Below, one piece after another: positions 26,256 to 38,839 of a DNA stretch of 64,000 bases. The stretch covers positions 1 through 64,000 of the forward strand of contig NZ_NEGE01000001.1 of assembly GCF_002135355.1 (NCBI RefSeq), given 5' to 3'. Under the pieces are notes generated by a model that was not told the DNA's origin, ran no database searches, and worked only from the letters and a program-made list of their open reading frames with translations. Both the position numbers and the translations under genes were made by a program. Source of the stretch: Acinetobacter sp. ANC 4169. Lineage in GTDB: Bacteria > Pseudomonadota > Gammaproteobacteria > Pseudomonadales > Moraxellaceae. Positions within the stretch are counted from its first letter, which is position 1, and every line of letters starts with the position of its first letter.

Positions 26256-26265
26256 AATATCATCC

Positions 26266-27402
26266 TTAACGATGGGTATGAATCGACATCACAATGCCCA
26301 TACTCGCCAGCATAGAAATAACTGCCGAACCGCCATAACTCATCAATGGCAATGGATCTCCAGTCACAGGTAAAATTCCGCTGGCCATGCCTGAATTTAA
26401 AAAGACAAAGAAAAAGAAAGTCAGACCAATCGAACCTGCAAACAAACGGCCAAAGTTATGAAAACTGTTCAGCCCGATCATAAGACAACGAATAATAATG
26501 GCTGCAAAAAGGCTGAACAATAAGAACACGCCCACAAAGCCATATTCTTCAGCATAGGTCGACATAATAAAGTCGGTATGATGTTCAGGTAAATAACCCA
26601 AATGCGACTGTGTTCCAGTTAAATACCCTTTGCCGGTTAAGCCGCCAGAACCAATGGCAATTTTAGACTGAATGATATTCCAGCCTGCCCCCAGTGCATC
26701 GGACTCCGGATCAAACAAAGTCAATACACGTTTCTTTTGATAGGTTTGTAATACAAACATCCACAGCACCGGTGCAGCAACTGCCAAAGCGGTAAGTGCA
26801 GCTAAAATCAAACGCCATGACATACCACACAAGAATAAAGCAAAAACACCAGGAATAATCAGACCAATATTCAAGTCAGGCTGTAGTGCCACCAATACAA
26901 AAGGAATCATCATCAAGATGAGTCCGGTCACAATCTGCAGAAATGTAGGTGGAAATGCACGACGCGAGAAAAACCAGGCCATCATCAGTGGCATGGCAAA
27001 TTTCATGATTTCACTTGGCTGCATACTTCCGATACCCGGAATGGTCAACCACCGCTTTGCCCCTAAACGCGTATCACCAATCACCAACACCAGCAGCAAA
27101 AGAACAATACCCAGTAAATAAAAATATGGACTGACAGCCTGATAAACTTTGGGCGGAACTTGTGCGCAAAGAAACATAATGACAAAACCTACACCAAAGC
27201 TGGTGGCTTGGCGAATCACCATACTATTATCTTGCATGGTGGCACTATAAACCACCATCAGCCCCAAAGCTGCATTCAATATTAAAAAAGAAAGCAACCA
27301 TGGATCTAAATGCAATCTAGCCCATCGGGATGAGTCATGTTTGATGCTTCTACCATCACGTAATGAGTGACGTAAAAAACGATACTGAGGTGATGGTATC
27401 AT
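26266..27402 (-). CDS. rodA: Rod shape-determining peptidoglycan polymerase RodA
   Basis: RodA is the SEDS-family glycosyltransferase of the elongasome, polymerising lipid II in the inner membrane with PBP2. The 378-residue protein has about ten hydrophobic segments. Family motifs include 'GAKRWLTIPGIGSMQPSEIMKFAMPL', 'LQPDLNIGLIIPGVF', 'GKGYLTGTQSHLGYLPEHHTDFIMSTYAEE' (the catalytic aspartate loop) and 'PVTGDPLPLMSYGGSAV'. PBP2 (mrdA) is not adjacent here. The start at 27402 is supported by a near-standard family length. It lies 81 bp downstream of ispD on the same strand. Confidence 0.95.
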   Translation of the reverse strand: MIPSPQYRFLRHSLRDGRSIKHDSSRWARLHLDPWLLSFLILNAALGLMVVYSATMQDNSMVIRQATSFGVGFVIMFLCAQVPPKVYQAVSPYFYLLGIVLLLLVLVIGDTRLGAKRWLTIPGIGSMQPSEIMKFAMPLMMAWFFSRRAFPPTFLQIVTGLILMMIPFVLVALQPDLNIGLIIPGVFALFLCGMSWRLILAALTALAVAAPVLWMFVLQTYQKKRVLTLFDPESDALGAGWNIIQSKIAIGSGGLTGKGYLTGTQSHLGYLPEHHTDFIMSTYAEEYGFVGVFLLFSLFAAIIIRCLMIGLNSFHNFGRLFAGSIGLTFFFFVFLNSGMASGILPVTGDPLPLMSYGGSAVISMLASMGIVMSIHTHR

Positions 27403-27483
27403 TTGAAATATTTGAACGTGTGGATGAGGTAAGAAATTATAAAATTAAAGTTATTCAGATAATACATCTGTAGCCATTTTATT

Positions 27484-28176
27484 TTACTTTTGCGCCATTA
27501 AAATCAGTTTTGCCAGTTCCAGATCATCGGCATAAGTAATTTTAATATTATCTGATCGGCCCTGTACCACTTTTACCTGCTGACCCACATATTCCAAAGC
27601 ACTCGCTTCATCAGTAATGGGTATGCCATCCTGCAATGCTTTTTCAATTGCATGCTTCAACATGCCTAATCGGGAGATTTGAGGAGTTTGAGCTTGCCAT
27701 AAATGATCGCGATTAACCGTCTTATGAATCGCATTTTCATGTGCAACATATTTTAAAGTATCACGCACAGGAATCGCCAAAATTGCACTGCAATTTTCCT
27801 GAATAGCGGTATTCACCAAACGGTTCAGACAATCTTGAGTCACACAGGGACGTGCGGCATCATGTACAAATACCCAATCCTCTTCTGCTGCAAATGCGTC
27901 AAGATAGCTTAAGGCATTGAGAACCGAATTGACCCGCTCTGCACCGCCCGAACAAAAATGAGCCTTTTCAGGATTTGAAAATGTTAAGGTTTTAGCAACA
28001 TCATCCTGTGCCCCAATAGCAAGAACATAACCTGCCAAAGGCAACTGATTCAGACGCGCAACGGTATGTTCAAGTACGGTTCGATCTTGAATGACTTGGT
28101 ATTGTTTAAGTTCTGTTTTAGAAAAACGACTTCCGGAACCAGCAGCAGGAATGACTGCCCATATTTTATGGTGCAT
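27484..28176 (-). CDS. ispD: 2-C-methyl-D-erythritol 4-phosphate cytidylyltransferase
   Basis: IspD makes CDP-methylerythritol in the non-mevalonate isoprenoid pathway. The 230-residue enzyme opens MHHKIWAVIPAAGSGSRF, the nucleotide-binding glycine loop; 'VFVHDAARPC' binds the cytidine phosphate and 'ITDEASALEYVGQQVKVVQG' is the C-terminal signature. I chose the ATG at 28176, which lies inside the last codons of ftsB (11-bp overlap), because IspD usually starts just before the WAVIPAAG motif; an ATG at 28206 is possible. Translation is probably coupled to ftsB. Confidence 0.93.
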   Translation of the reverse strand: MHHKIWAVIPAAGSGSRFSKTELKQYQVIQDRTVLEHTVARLNQLPLAGYVLAIGAQDDVAKTLTFSNPEKAHFCSGGAERVNSVLNALSYLDAFAAEEDWVFVHDAARPCVTQDCLNRLVNTAIQENCSAILAIPVRDTLKYVAHENAIHKTVNRDHLWQAQTPQISRLGMLKHAIEKALQDGIPITDEASALEYVGQQVKVVQGRSDNIKITYADDLELAKLILMAQK

Positions 28177-28570
28177 CTTCGACTGGTGCTCCAGTGTCAT
28201 TTTCATTGGTTCTTAAATCAACTTTGGCATTTGGATCAATATAAATCGGTTTATAGTGAGTACCAATGGTGCTCATTTGCACAAAAGTTTCATGTGGCTT
28301 GATCAAGCCCAAATCTAAACGTGCATGCTCTTCAATGGCTTCAATACCATTTTTCAAGTCATAGACTTCTGCAGCCAGAACTCGATTACGTTCTTTGAGT
28401 TCGGTATTTAATTCTGTTTGTTGTTGAATTTTTTGTGCCAGCTTCTGATGGTCATGGTAACCACCTTCACCAAACCAAAACAAGTACTGAAACCCTGCGA
28501 TCAAAATGATCGCAAGGCCCAATAATACTTTACTCATTAAAGAGTCGAATACATTTAACATAAATGGCAT
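28166..28570 (-). CDS. ftsB: Cell division protein FtsB
   Basis: FtsB links FtsL and FtsQ in the divisome. The 134-residue protein shows a short N-terminus, one membrane segment (about 14-32), a periplasmic coiled coil ('YHDHQKLAQKIQQQTELNTELKERNRVLAAEVYDLKNG') and the 'EEHARLDLGLIKPHETFVQ' motif near 85. A longer acidic C-terminal tail of about 35 residues is extra compared with E. coli FtsB (103 residues). It follows eno by 8 bp, the standard neighbourhood, and overlaps ispD. Confidence 0.92.
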   Translation of the reverse strand: MPFMLNVFDSLMSKVLLGLAIILIAGFQYLFWFGEGGYHDHQKLAQKIQQQTELNTELKERNRVLAAEVYDLKNGIEAIEEHARLDLGLIKPHETFVQMSTIGTHYKPIYIDPNAKVDLRTNENDTGAPVEDAP

Positions 28571-28578
28571 TCAGTCGC

Positions 28579-29886
<1,308 letters not shown>

Positions 29887-29932
29887 TTAATAAAGATGAT
29901 GCGTCAAAAAGACGCATCAATGTAAATTGGGT

Positions 29933-30790
<858 letters not shown>

Positions 30791-30822
30791 TTAAACTTTC
30801 CTAGTTTAGTCCTACCCAGCCA

Positions 30823-32607
<1,785 letters not shown>

Positions 32608-32648
32608 TTAGAGTAACTTCATAGGATTTTCATATTCGTAATTGCTGT

Positions 32649-32654
32649 TATAAT
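32649..32654 (+). promoter_or_regulatory. Probable -10 element of the lipoprotein gene
   Basis: A perfect TATAAT lies 36 bp upstream of the ATG at 32690. No good -35 is at the right distance, so only the -10 is proposed. Confidence 0.4.
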
Positions 32655-32689
32655 GGCAACATCCAATTAATGCTTTATTTTGTGCGATT

Positions 32690-33118
32690 ATGAATAACAA
32701 ACTTTTACTTTGTGGTGCTATTGCAGCAGGTTTACTTTTAACAGCATGTGTAAAAAAAGAAACACCTAAGGAAGATGAGCAAGAACAGGTTGAAACAACC
32801 CAACAAACTGAACAAGTGAATCAACCTGCTCAAGCAGAACCTTTAGAAGCTGTTGAAAATAACGAAACCCAAGTTCCAACACATGTAGAAGTTGAACGTC
32901 AGGAAACAGCAAATACCACGACTGAAATTCGTCGTGAAGTACGTGATGCACCACAACAAAAGCCGGCTACTGAAGCAGCCCCTAAAGCTGAAACTGCAAA
33001 GGTTGAAGAAAAGCCAACCCAAGCAGCGGTTCCAAGCAAACCAACTTCAGCAGCACAGACTGAAGATGATGCTGTTGCTGCTGCCATTGCGGCTGCAACT
33101 CCTGCACTGGATAAATAA
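32690..33118 (+). CDS. Lipoprotein with low-complexity acidic/alanine-rich body
   Basis: A 142-residue protein with a lipobox (LLTAC, cysteine at residue 20) after a hydrophobic signal, so it is lipidated and probably anchored in a membrane facing the periplasm. The mature chain is disordered in appearance: rich in Glu, Gln, Ala, Thr and Pro, without a recognised domain. The acidic stretch directly after the cysteine (KKETPKEDEQEQ) makes an inner-membrane retention signal possible but unproven. Function unknown; it looks like a linker-type or charge-presenting lipoprotein. It has its own promoter -10 and terminator. Confidence 0.75.
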   Translation: MNNKLLLCGAIAAGLLLTACVKKETPKEDEQEQVETTQQTEQVNQPAQAEPLEAVENNETQVPTHVEVERQETANTTTEIRREVRDAPQQKPATEAAPKAETAKVEEKPTQAAVPSKPTSAAQTEDDAVAAAIAAATPALDK

Positions 33119-33137
33119 ATTTTATTTCCATATATGC

Positions 33138-33165
33138 AAAAACCCAGTGAAAGCACTGGGTTTTT
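33138..33165. terminator. Bidirectional terminator
   Basis: AAAAACCCAGTG/CACTGGGTTTTT with an AAAG loop, T-runs on both strands. It ends the lipoprotein gene and could also end a leftward transcript from the candidate small gene at 33286-33402. Confidence 0.85.
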
Positions 33166-33638
33166 TATTCGCTAATCGAGATATACCACAATGACTTGCC
33201 ATCTATAAAACCAAGCTTCAATTTTTCAGCAAGCTTGTCATTTATCCGTACAATCCACAAATCCGATTACAATAACTTCTATTCATTAAACAGGCTTAAT
33301 ATAATAAAAATATACGACCAAAAAGACTAAAACCAGGGTCGATATAAATAAATAAGTATTCACTGTATTAAAACTTTTAATGAATTTAAAAATTTCCACC
33401 ACATCAATTCCATCAAAATCACATCATATAAATTATAACATTTAGTAAAATATATTTACATATAGACTGGCTTATACCACAGCAGATTCATTATTCGCCT
33501 TATAACTCAAAGTAAATAGCAATCATTCAAAATAAAGAAAATCAACCATATAACTATAAATATCAAACTCTAATTTTAGATCATTTAACAAGGCTATTTT
33601 TAAGCTAAACTATTCGGAATTTATAAAGAAATTGACCT
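33166..33638. other. AT-rich gap between lipoprotein and CinA-like genes
   Basis: About 470 bp. The only feature supported is the candidate 38-residue membrane protein on the minus strand (33286-33402). A second short minus-strand frame near 33175-33273 (start TTG, 30 residues, no ribosome-binding site) was judged too weak. No repeats, tRNA or clear promoter were seen. Confidence 0.6.
33286..33402 (-). CDS. Candidate small single-TM protein
   Basis: A 38-residue frame with start GTG: a charged amphipathic opening (MVEIFKFIKSF) followed by a long hydrophobic segment (about residues 17-34) and a basic end. ATGGAATTGAT before the GTG contains a GGA at suitable distance. The shared hairpin at 33138-33165 would end the transcript. 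The predicted peptide could be a small inner-membrane protein of unknown role. Against it: a non-ATG start and AT-rich surroundings, which give such frames by chance. Confidence 0.35.
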   Translation of the reverse strand: MVEIFKFIKSFNTVNTYLFISTLVLVFLVVYFYYIKPV

Positions 33639-34115
33639 ATGGTAAAAAAATGTTGTGATCTACTCGAAATCCATCATTTAAAGATCGCTTTTATTGAAAG
33701 TGCCAGCTCTGGTTATCTTTCCAGTCAATTTTCTATTTGCAAGAACAGTGGCGCCGAAATCCTGCTTGGCGGACTGGTCAGTTATGATCCCTCTATCAAG
33801 ATTAATATCCTGAATATAGATGCCAAGCTTATAGAAAAATATACGGCTGAATCTGCCGAAGTCACAGAAGCAATGGCCTTACAGGGCAAGAAATTATTTA
33901 TGCAAGCCGATTTTGTAGTGGCTTGTACCGGTTTACTCAAACCTGGTGGTAGTGCAACAGAAAGCAAACCTGAAGGCACATTTTTTATCTCAATTTTATA
34001 TTTAAATAAAATTCATAACTTTCATTATTTTATTGATGGAACACCATTAAAACGGCTGGCTGTTTTAACCCAACATATTGCAGATGAAATAACCAAACTC
34101 ATTCAGGGAATTTAA
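33639..34115 (+). CDS. CinA C-terminal-like (PncC) family protein
   Basis: A 158-residue single-domain protein resembling nicotinamide-nucleotide amidase PncC, the CinA C-terminal domain. The N-terminal motif is ESASSG where canonical enzymes have ESCTGG, keeping the serine but altering the neighbours. 'GLVSYDPSIKINILNI', 'YTAESAEVTEAMALQGKKLF' and 'ACTGLLKPGG...PEGTFFISI' follow the family order. If active it would deamidate NMN to NaMN; the changed motif makes that doubtful. It ends 2 bp before an exported protein gene, and the two may form one transcription unit. The start at 33639 has no strong ribosome-binding site. Confidence 0.75.
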   Translation: MVKKCCDLLEIHHLKIAFIESASSGYLSSQFSICKNSGAEILLGGLVSYDPSIKINILNIDAKLIEKYTAESAEVTEAMALQGKKLFMQADFVVACTGLLKPGGSATESKPEGTFFISILYLNKIHNFHYFIDGTPLKRLAVLTQHIADEITKLIQGI

Positions 34116-34117
34116 TA

Positions 34118-34741
34118 ATGTTTAACATTAAATCTTTTGCATTTAGCTTCATACTGCTGCCCTGCACCTGTTTTGCAACCGTAGGCGGCCCTCAAAATAT
34201 TGAAGTTCTGGGGTATGAAGGCAAAGAGCAAAAAGTTTATCTGCTTAAACATTATCTGGATGGTCGTGGTCGCCTGCCACAACTCTATTATTATCATTTA
34301 AAAAACAATAAACAGCCTGAAAAACTGATTCAGGTGAATTCACTGTATATCAATCCTAAAACCAAGAAAATTGATTATGACCAAGATAGACGGCAGTTCG
34401 ATAAGGAAATAACGAAAATTAAAAAGCGACTTAAACCCCTCGCATATATACCTAAATCGAGCATCAAGATTCAGGTGTTAAGTAAAACCACCTCAAAACA
34501 ACAATCATGGTATGACCCTAAACAATATATTGCTAAATATACCTATAAATATCAGCTCAGCAGTAAAAACTTTAAAAGCCAAATCCATCAGGCGATTGAT
34601 TACCGCCATGGACTCAGTATCTCTCAAGCCTACCAAATTCCTCAGCAACAGAAAGTTTTAGCTGTGGTTAAATATCTGGGCCTGCCTTATGAAACTGGCT
34701 ATAGCATTGAAGATCCGGTTTTACTGACTGCAAAAAAATAA
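34118..34741 (+). CDS. Exported hypothetical protein
   Basis: A 207-residue protein with a short signal peptide (hydrophobic residues 6-17, cleavage near CFA-TVGG). The mature part is rich in Lys, Tyr and Gln with alternating strand-like segments and no family I recognise. 'GGPQNIEVLGYEGKEQKVYLL' at the N-terminus looks like an edge strand of a small beta domain. It begins 2 bp after the CinA-like gene (stop TAA then ATG at 34118) and so is likely cotranslated with it, though no functional link is evident. Confidence 0.7.
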   Translation: MFNIKSFAFSFILLPCTCFATVGGPQNIEVLGYEGKEQKVYLLKHYLDGRGRLPQLYYYHLKNNKQPEKLIQVNSLYINPKTKKIDYDQDRRQFDKEITKIKKRLKPLAYIPKSSIKIQVLSKTTSKQQSWYDPKQYIAKYTYKYQLSSKNFKSQIHQAIDYRHGLSISQAYQIPQQQKVLAVVKYLGLPYETGYSIEDPVLLTAKK

Positions 34742-34761
34742 AGCCTCTAATGAGGCTTTAT
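34738..34761. terminator. Bidirectional terminator
   Basis: AAAGCCTC/GAGGCTTT stem with a TAAT loop, overlapping the stop codon of the exported protein gene. On the minus strand it is followed by ATTTTTTT, serving prpC. Confidence 0.75.
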
Positions 34762-34776
34762 TCAGACTTTTTTATT

Positions 34777-35913
34777 TTAGGCTGCAGTACGTTCCGCAAT
34801 AGGCACTACCTTACGCAGTTCAGGACCAGTATAATCCGCACTTGGACGAATAATACGGTTATCTGCGCGCTGTTCCATCACATGCGCAGCCCAGCCTGTT
34901 ACACGCGACATCACGAAGATTGGCGTGAACAATTTGGTTGCAATACCCATAAAGTGATAAGCAGAAGCATGGAAGAAGTCAGCATTACAGAATAATTTCT
35001 TCTCACGCCACATTACTTCTTCACAACGTACCGATACCGGATAAAGGACGGTATCACCGACATCTTTGGCTAAACGCTCAGACCAGATTTTGATGATGCC
35101 ATTACGCGGATCATTGTCTTTATAAATGGCATGACCAAAGCCCATGATCTTTTCTTTACGTTCCAGCTTGCCCAGCATTTCACGTTCAGCTTCTTCCGGA
35201 GAGGTCCAGTTTTCAATCATCTCCATAGCCGCTTCATTGGCACCACCATGTAACGGGCCGCGCAGTGAACCAATTGCGCCGGTAATACATGAATGCATAT
35301 CAGACAAGGTTGAAGCACATACACGCGCAGTAAAAGTTGATGCATTGAATTCATGCTCTGCATAAAGAATCAGCGATACATTCATCACCTGTTCATGCAA
35401 TTCGTTCGGTTTTTCACCACGTAATAAATGCAGGAATTGAGCACCGATTGAATCATCATCAGTATTTTCTTCAATACGCACGCCATCGTGGCTAAAACGA
35501 TACCAGTAGCAGATGATTGCAGGTAAAGTCGCCAAAATACGGTCGGCAACATCCTGCTGCTCATCAAAAGACTTTTCTGTTTCCAGGTTGCCTAGCATGG
35601 AAACGCCAGTACGCATCACATCCATTGGGTGTGAATCTGCTGGAATACGTTCCAATACTTCTTTCAATGCCTGTGGAATCGCACGTAAAGATTTTAATTT
35701 GGCTTTATAAGCAGCAAGCTGTTCAGTCGTTGGCAATTCACCAAAGAAAATCAGGTAAGCAACTTCTTCAAATTGGCAGTTCTCCGCCAAATCTTGCACA
35801 TCATAACCACGATAGGTTAAACCTGCGCCGCTCTTACCTACTGTCGAAAGTGCGGTTTTACCTGCAACCTGTCCGCGCAATCCTGCACCTGTCAGTACTT
35901 TTCCTTCAGCCAT
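34777..35913 (-). CDS. prpC: 2-methylcitrate synthase
   Basis: PrpC condenses propionyl-CoA with oxaloacetate in the methylcitrate cycle. The 378-residue protein matches the short citrate synthase type: 'AGVLSTVGKSGAGLTYRGYDV'-like opening, 'GSLRGPLHGGANEAAMEMI', 'KIMGFGHAIYKDNDPRN' and 'VIRPSADYTGPE'-like end. Adjacent prpB and this length (373-385) favour PrpC over GltA. AGGAGAATTAAA before the ATG at 35913. It lies 23 bp after prpB in one operon. acnD, prpF and prpD, the next genes in most Acinetobacter prp clusters, are not downstream. Confidence 0.93.
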   Translation of the reverse strand: MAEGKVLTGAGLRGQVAGKTALSTVGKSGAGLTYRGYDVQDLAENCQFEEVAYLIFFGELPTTEQLAAYKAKLKSLRAIPQALKEVLERIPADSHPMDVMRTGVSMLGNLETEKSFDEQQDVADRILATLPAIICYWYRFSHDGVRIEENTDDDSIGAQFLHLLRGEKPNELHEQVMNVSLILYAEHEFNASTFTARVCASTLSDMHSCITGAIGSLRGPLHGGANEAAMEMIENWTSPEEAEREMLGKLERKEKIMGFGHAIYKDNDPRNGIIKIWSERLAKDVGDTVLYPVSVRCEEVMWREKKLFCNADFFHASAYHFMGIATKLFTPIFVMSRVTGWAAHVMEQRADNRIIRPSADYTGPELRKVVPIAERTAA

Positions 35914-35936
35914 TTTAATTCTCCTTTTTGAATTAT

Positions 35937-36812
35937 TTATTTAAACAGTTTATCCAGAGTATTTTCAAACGTATGATAATCAAGGAATTGGTAAAGTTCT
36001 TTACGCTGTTGCATCTTATCCAATACGTTGACTTGAGTCCCTTCTGTACGAATGCTGCGCATCACTTCCAAAGCTGCTTTCTGCATTGCACGTGTAGCAG
36101 AGAGTGGATAAAGCACCATGCGAATGCCTTGTTCACCCAACTCATCTACAGTGTAATAAGGGGTATCACCAAATTCGGTAATATTCGCCAATACAGGGAC
36201 ACCCACTGCATCACAGACTGTTCTGTACATGGTGATATCTGTCATCGCTTCAGCAAAAATTGCATCTGCACCCGCCTCAACACATGCACATGCACGGTCA
36301 ATTACGGCTTGCAGACCTTCTTTTTGCAAGGCATCGGTACGTGCCATCACCACAAAGTTGGAATCGGTTTTGGCATCCACAGCCGCTTTAATACGGTCGA
36401 CCATTTCCTGTTGCGACACAATTTCCTTATTCGGACGGTGTCCACAGCGCTTTTGCGCTACCTGGTCTTCAATATGCACAGCTGCAGCACCTGCTGCAAT
36501 CATCTGCTTAACGGAACGGGCAATATTAAATGCACCGCCCCATCCTGTATCAATATCTACCAGTAATGGCGTATCTACACGTTCGGTAATACGACGCACA
36601 TCTTCCAATACGTTATCTAAACTGGTCATACCCAAGTCAGGCAAGCCATAAGAATAATTGGCTACGCCTGCACCTGATACATAAATGGCCTTATAACCAA
36701 CTTCTTTCGCCATCATGGCTGCATAGGCATTCACTGTGCCGATAATTTGTAAGGGCTTTTCCACTTCCAGTGCTTGTCTAAATCTTAAGCCTGCAGACAT
36801 TTGTTGTGTCAT
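35937..36812 (-). CDS. prpB: 2-methylisocitrate lyase
   Basis: PrpB splits 2-methylisocitrate into pyruvate and succinate. The 291-residue protein carries the PEP-mutase/ICL fold landmarks: '[18 protein letters not shown]', '[16 protein letters not shown]', '[21 protein letters not shown]' (with the catalytic KRCGH cysteine) and 'AEAMTDI'. The start is the ATG at 36812 with GGAAAGGAAT before it. It leads the prpB-prpC pair and is divergent from a TetR-type regulator gene, a common arrangement for control. Confidence 0.95.
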   Translation of the reverse strand: MTQQMSAGLRFRQALEVEKPLQIIGTVNAYAAMMAKEVGYKAIYVSGAGVANYSYGLPDLGMTSLDNVLEDVRRITERVDTPLLVDIDTGWGGAFNIARSVKQMIAAGAAAVHIEDQVAQKRCGHRPNKEIVSQQEMVDRIKAAVDAKTDSNFVVMARTDALQKEGLQAVIDRACACVEAGADAIFAEAMTDITMYRTVCDAVGVPVLANITEFGDTPYYTVDELGEQGIRMVLYPLSATRAMQKAALEVMRSIRTEGTQVNVLDKMQQRKELYQFLDYHTFENTLDKLFK

Positions 36813-37057
36813 ATTCCTTTCCACAGTTCACTTTACTTATCGAAATTCGAGTATATCCATAAACTTTTGCTTAGCCATGACCATTTAGAATCTTTACTCT
36901 ATAACTTTAGTCAAATATTCAGCAAACTTATAGTAATATTTCGATTCTTCATAATCGTTTCCAAATAAGACAGAGCCGTTATTTCAAGAAATGTGTACAT
37001 ATTTTTGCTATCATTGCAAATGACTTCATTTTTTGATTGTTGACCCTTACACGCCAT

Positions 37058-37708
37058 ATGCAAGAACTCGCTCAATTAGAACCGCTCGCTCGTGATACAC
37101 CACAAACAAAACGTGGTCATGAACGATGTCTGGCGCTTTTACTCAGCGCCAATGAGCTATTTCTGAAACATGGTTATGATGCCGTGTCTTTAGATGATAT
37201 TGTCAATCATGCCGGTGGTTCCAAAGCGTCAATATACAAATTTTTTGGCAATAAAGAAGGCCTATTTACCGCGATCTGTGATTATCGCCGTGAACTGTTT
37301 TTTAAAGATATCTGCATACCTTTTGAACACGGTAAAGATGATCTTCGTGCCTATTTAATTCAGACCCTGATGAATGTTAAGCAACATTTAATGCTTCCAG
37401 AAAATGCAGCCTTCCTGCGCTTAATCATTGAACAGACACAGCGCAGTCCGCAACTCGCTCTATATATTCATGAACAGGGTCCAAAGCATATTCAAATAGC
37501 CATAGCCGATGCGCTAACCAAAGCCGATGAAATCGGCATGATTAAATGCAAACAACCGATTTATTCTGCTCAACTGTATTTTGGAATTATCCGCAATATT
37601 GAATGGTGCGTTCTAATGGGTGTTCCGATCCGTGAGAATGATCAAGAAACCATCAATTACATCACTTATTGCGTAGATCGTTTCCTGGAAGGCCATCAAC
37701 AGGTCTAG
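37058..37708 (+). CDS. TetR/AcrR family transcriptional regulator
   Basis: A 216-residue regulator. The N-terminal helix-turn-helix ('LLLSANELFLKHGYDAVSLDDIVNHAGGSKASIYKFFGNKEGLF', about residues 22-66) is typical of TetR proteins; a mainly helical ligand-binding C-terminal region follows. Its divergent position next to prpBC makes propionate-pathway control the first hypothesis, though most Acinetobacter prp loci have a GntR-type regulator. The start is uncertain: the ATG at 37058 is preferred over upstream TTG codons at 37037/37040. No operator was placed with confidence in 36813-37057, which contains an ATTTCAAGAAAT palindrome. Confidence 0.85.
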   Translation: MQELAQLEPLARDTPQTKRGHERCLALLLSANELFLKHGYDAVSLDDIVNHAGGSKASIYKFFGNKEGLFTAICDYRRELFFKDICIPFEHGKDDLRAYLIQTLMNVKQHLMLPENAAFLRLIIEQTQRSPQLALYIHEQGPKHIQIAIADALTKADEIGMIKCKQPIYSAQLYFGIIRNIEWCVLMGVPIRENDQETINYITYCVDRFLEGHQQV

Positions 37709-37818
37709 TTTTTTTGCAATTCTCCCTGCATATAGTATATTAATCGATTCCCTTTCCATTTAACCAACCAACAACTAATTGTTGTTTTTTTCTATTCAGC
37801 AATTATTGTGGAGTAACC

Positions 37819-38739
37819 ATGGCTCTACGTCATTTTCTGACTTTACGCGATTTATCGACTTTAGAACTGAATCAAATTTTGCAACGCGCGATTGAACTCA
37901 AACGCAAGCAACATAACAACGAAGTTTTCCAACCTTTTGTTGGCAAAGTCATGGGCATGATTTTTGAAAAATCGAGCACCCGTACGCGTGTTTCGTTTGA
38001 AGCAGGTATGAGCCAGTTTGGTGGTAGTGCAATTTTCCTATCATCACGTGACTCACAATTGGGTCGTGGTGAACCTGTAGAAGATTCGGCACGTGTGATT
38101 TCAAGCATGCTCGATATCGTGATGATCCGTACTTTTGGCCATGACATCGTGGAACGTTTTGCTTCTTATTCAAAAGTTCCAGTTATTAATGCCTTAACTG
38201 ATGATCATCATCCTTGCCAACTACTAGCGGACATGCAAACTTTCCTTGAGCAACGTGGCTCTATCGAAGGCAAAACAGTGGCGTGGATTGGTGACGGCAA
38301 TAACATGTGCAACTCTTATATTGAAGCTGCACACATGTGGGGCTTTAAACTCAAAATTGCTGCCCCTAAAGGCTATGAACCACAAGAAAAATTCTTGACT
38401 GAATTTGCCCATTGCGTAGAACTTGTGGATTCTGCTGAAGATGCAGCCGTGAATGCTGACTTAATCGTGACTGACGTTTGGGCAAGCATGGGGCAAGAAG
38501 AAGAGCAAAAAATCCGTGAAAAAGCCTTTGCTGATTATCAGGTGAATGAGCGTTTAATGGATTTAGCACATCCTGATTGCCTGTTTATGCACTGCTTGCC
38601 TGCTCACCGCGGCGAAGAGATTTCAGAAAACATGCTAGACCACAAAAATGCTGTGGTTTGGGATGAAGCGGAAAACCGTTTGCATGCACAAAAAGCACTG
38701 GTTGAATTCTTAATCAATGAAAATTTAAAGAAAGACTAA
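37819..38739 (+). CDS. argF: Ornithine carbamoyltransferase
   Basis: ArgF transfers carbamoyl from carbamoyl phosphate to ornithine, making citrulline for arginine synthesis. The 306-residue protein carries SSTRTR (carbamoyl-phosphate site), '[15 protein letters not shown]', '[16 protein letters not shown]' and '[15 protein letters not shown]' (ornithine loop with the catalytic cysteine). GTGGAGTAACC before the ATG. It is preceded by an upstream AT-rich region and ends in a strong terminator, so it is a single-gene unit. argC of the same pathway lies at 45 kb. Confidence 0.97.
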   Translation: MALRHFLTLRDLSTLELNQILQRAIELKRKQHNNEVFQPFVGKVMGMIFEKSSTRTRVSFEAGMSQFGGSAIFLSSRDSQLGRGEPVEDSARVISSMLDIVMIRTFGHDIVERFASYSKVPVINALTDDHHPCQLLADMQTFLEQRGSIEGKTVAWIGDGNNMCNSYIEAAHMWGFKLKIAAPKGYEPQEKFLTEFAHCVELVDSAEDAAVNADLIVTDVWASMGQEEEQKIREKAFADYQVNERLMDLAHPDCLFMHCLPAHRGEEISENMLDHKNAVVWDEAENRLHAQKALVEFLINENLKKD

Positions 38740-38760
38740 ATTTTCAGACTAAAGTTTTCT

Positions 38761-38787
38761 AAAAAAGCACCTGCAGGTGCTTTTTTT
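38761..38787 (+). terminator. Terminator of argF
   Basis: A perfect palindrome, AAAAAAGCACCTG/CAGGTGCTTTTTT, beginning 22 bp after argF. Confidence 0.9.
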
Positions 38788-38839
38788 ATGCGTATAAAAA
38801 GTTTAATTTAAGCCATAAACTTTTTAAGTGATTATAACG

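Noticed and set aside
33175..33273. Minus-strand frame of about 30 residues beginning at a TTG
   Set aside because: No ribosome-binding site, start only TTG, and no recognised family; kept as a note only.
35928..36566. Long frame antisense to prpB
   Set aside because: prpB has catalytic motifs and a ribosome-binding site; the opposite frame has neither.
36813..37057. ATTTCAAGAAAT as an operator for the TetR-type regulator
   Set aside because: A 12-bp palindrome by itself in AT-rich DNA is easily found by chance; no second half-site or conserved spacing was seen.
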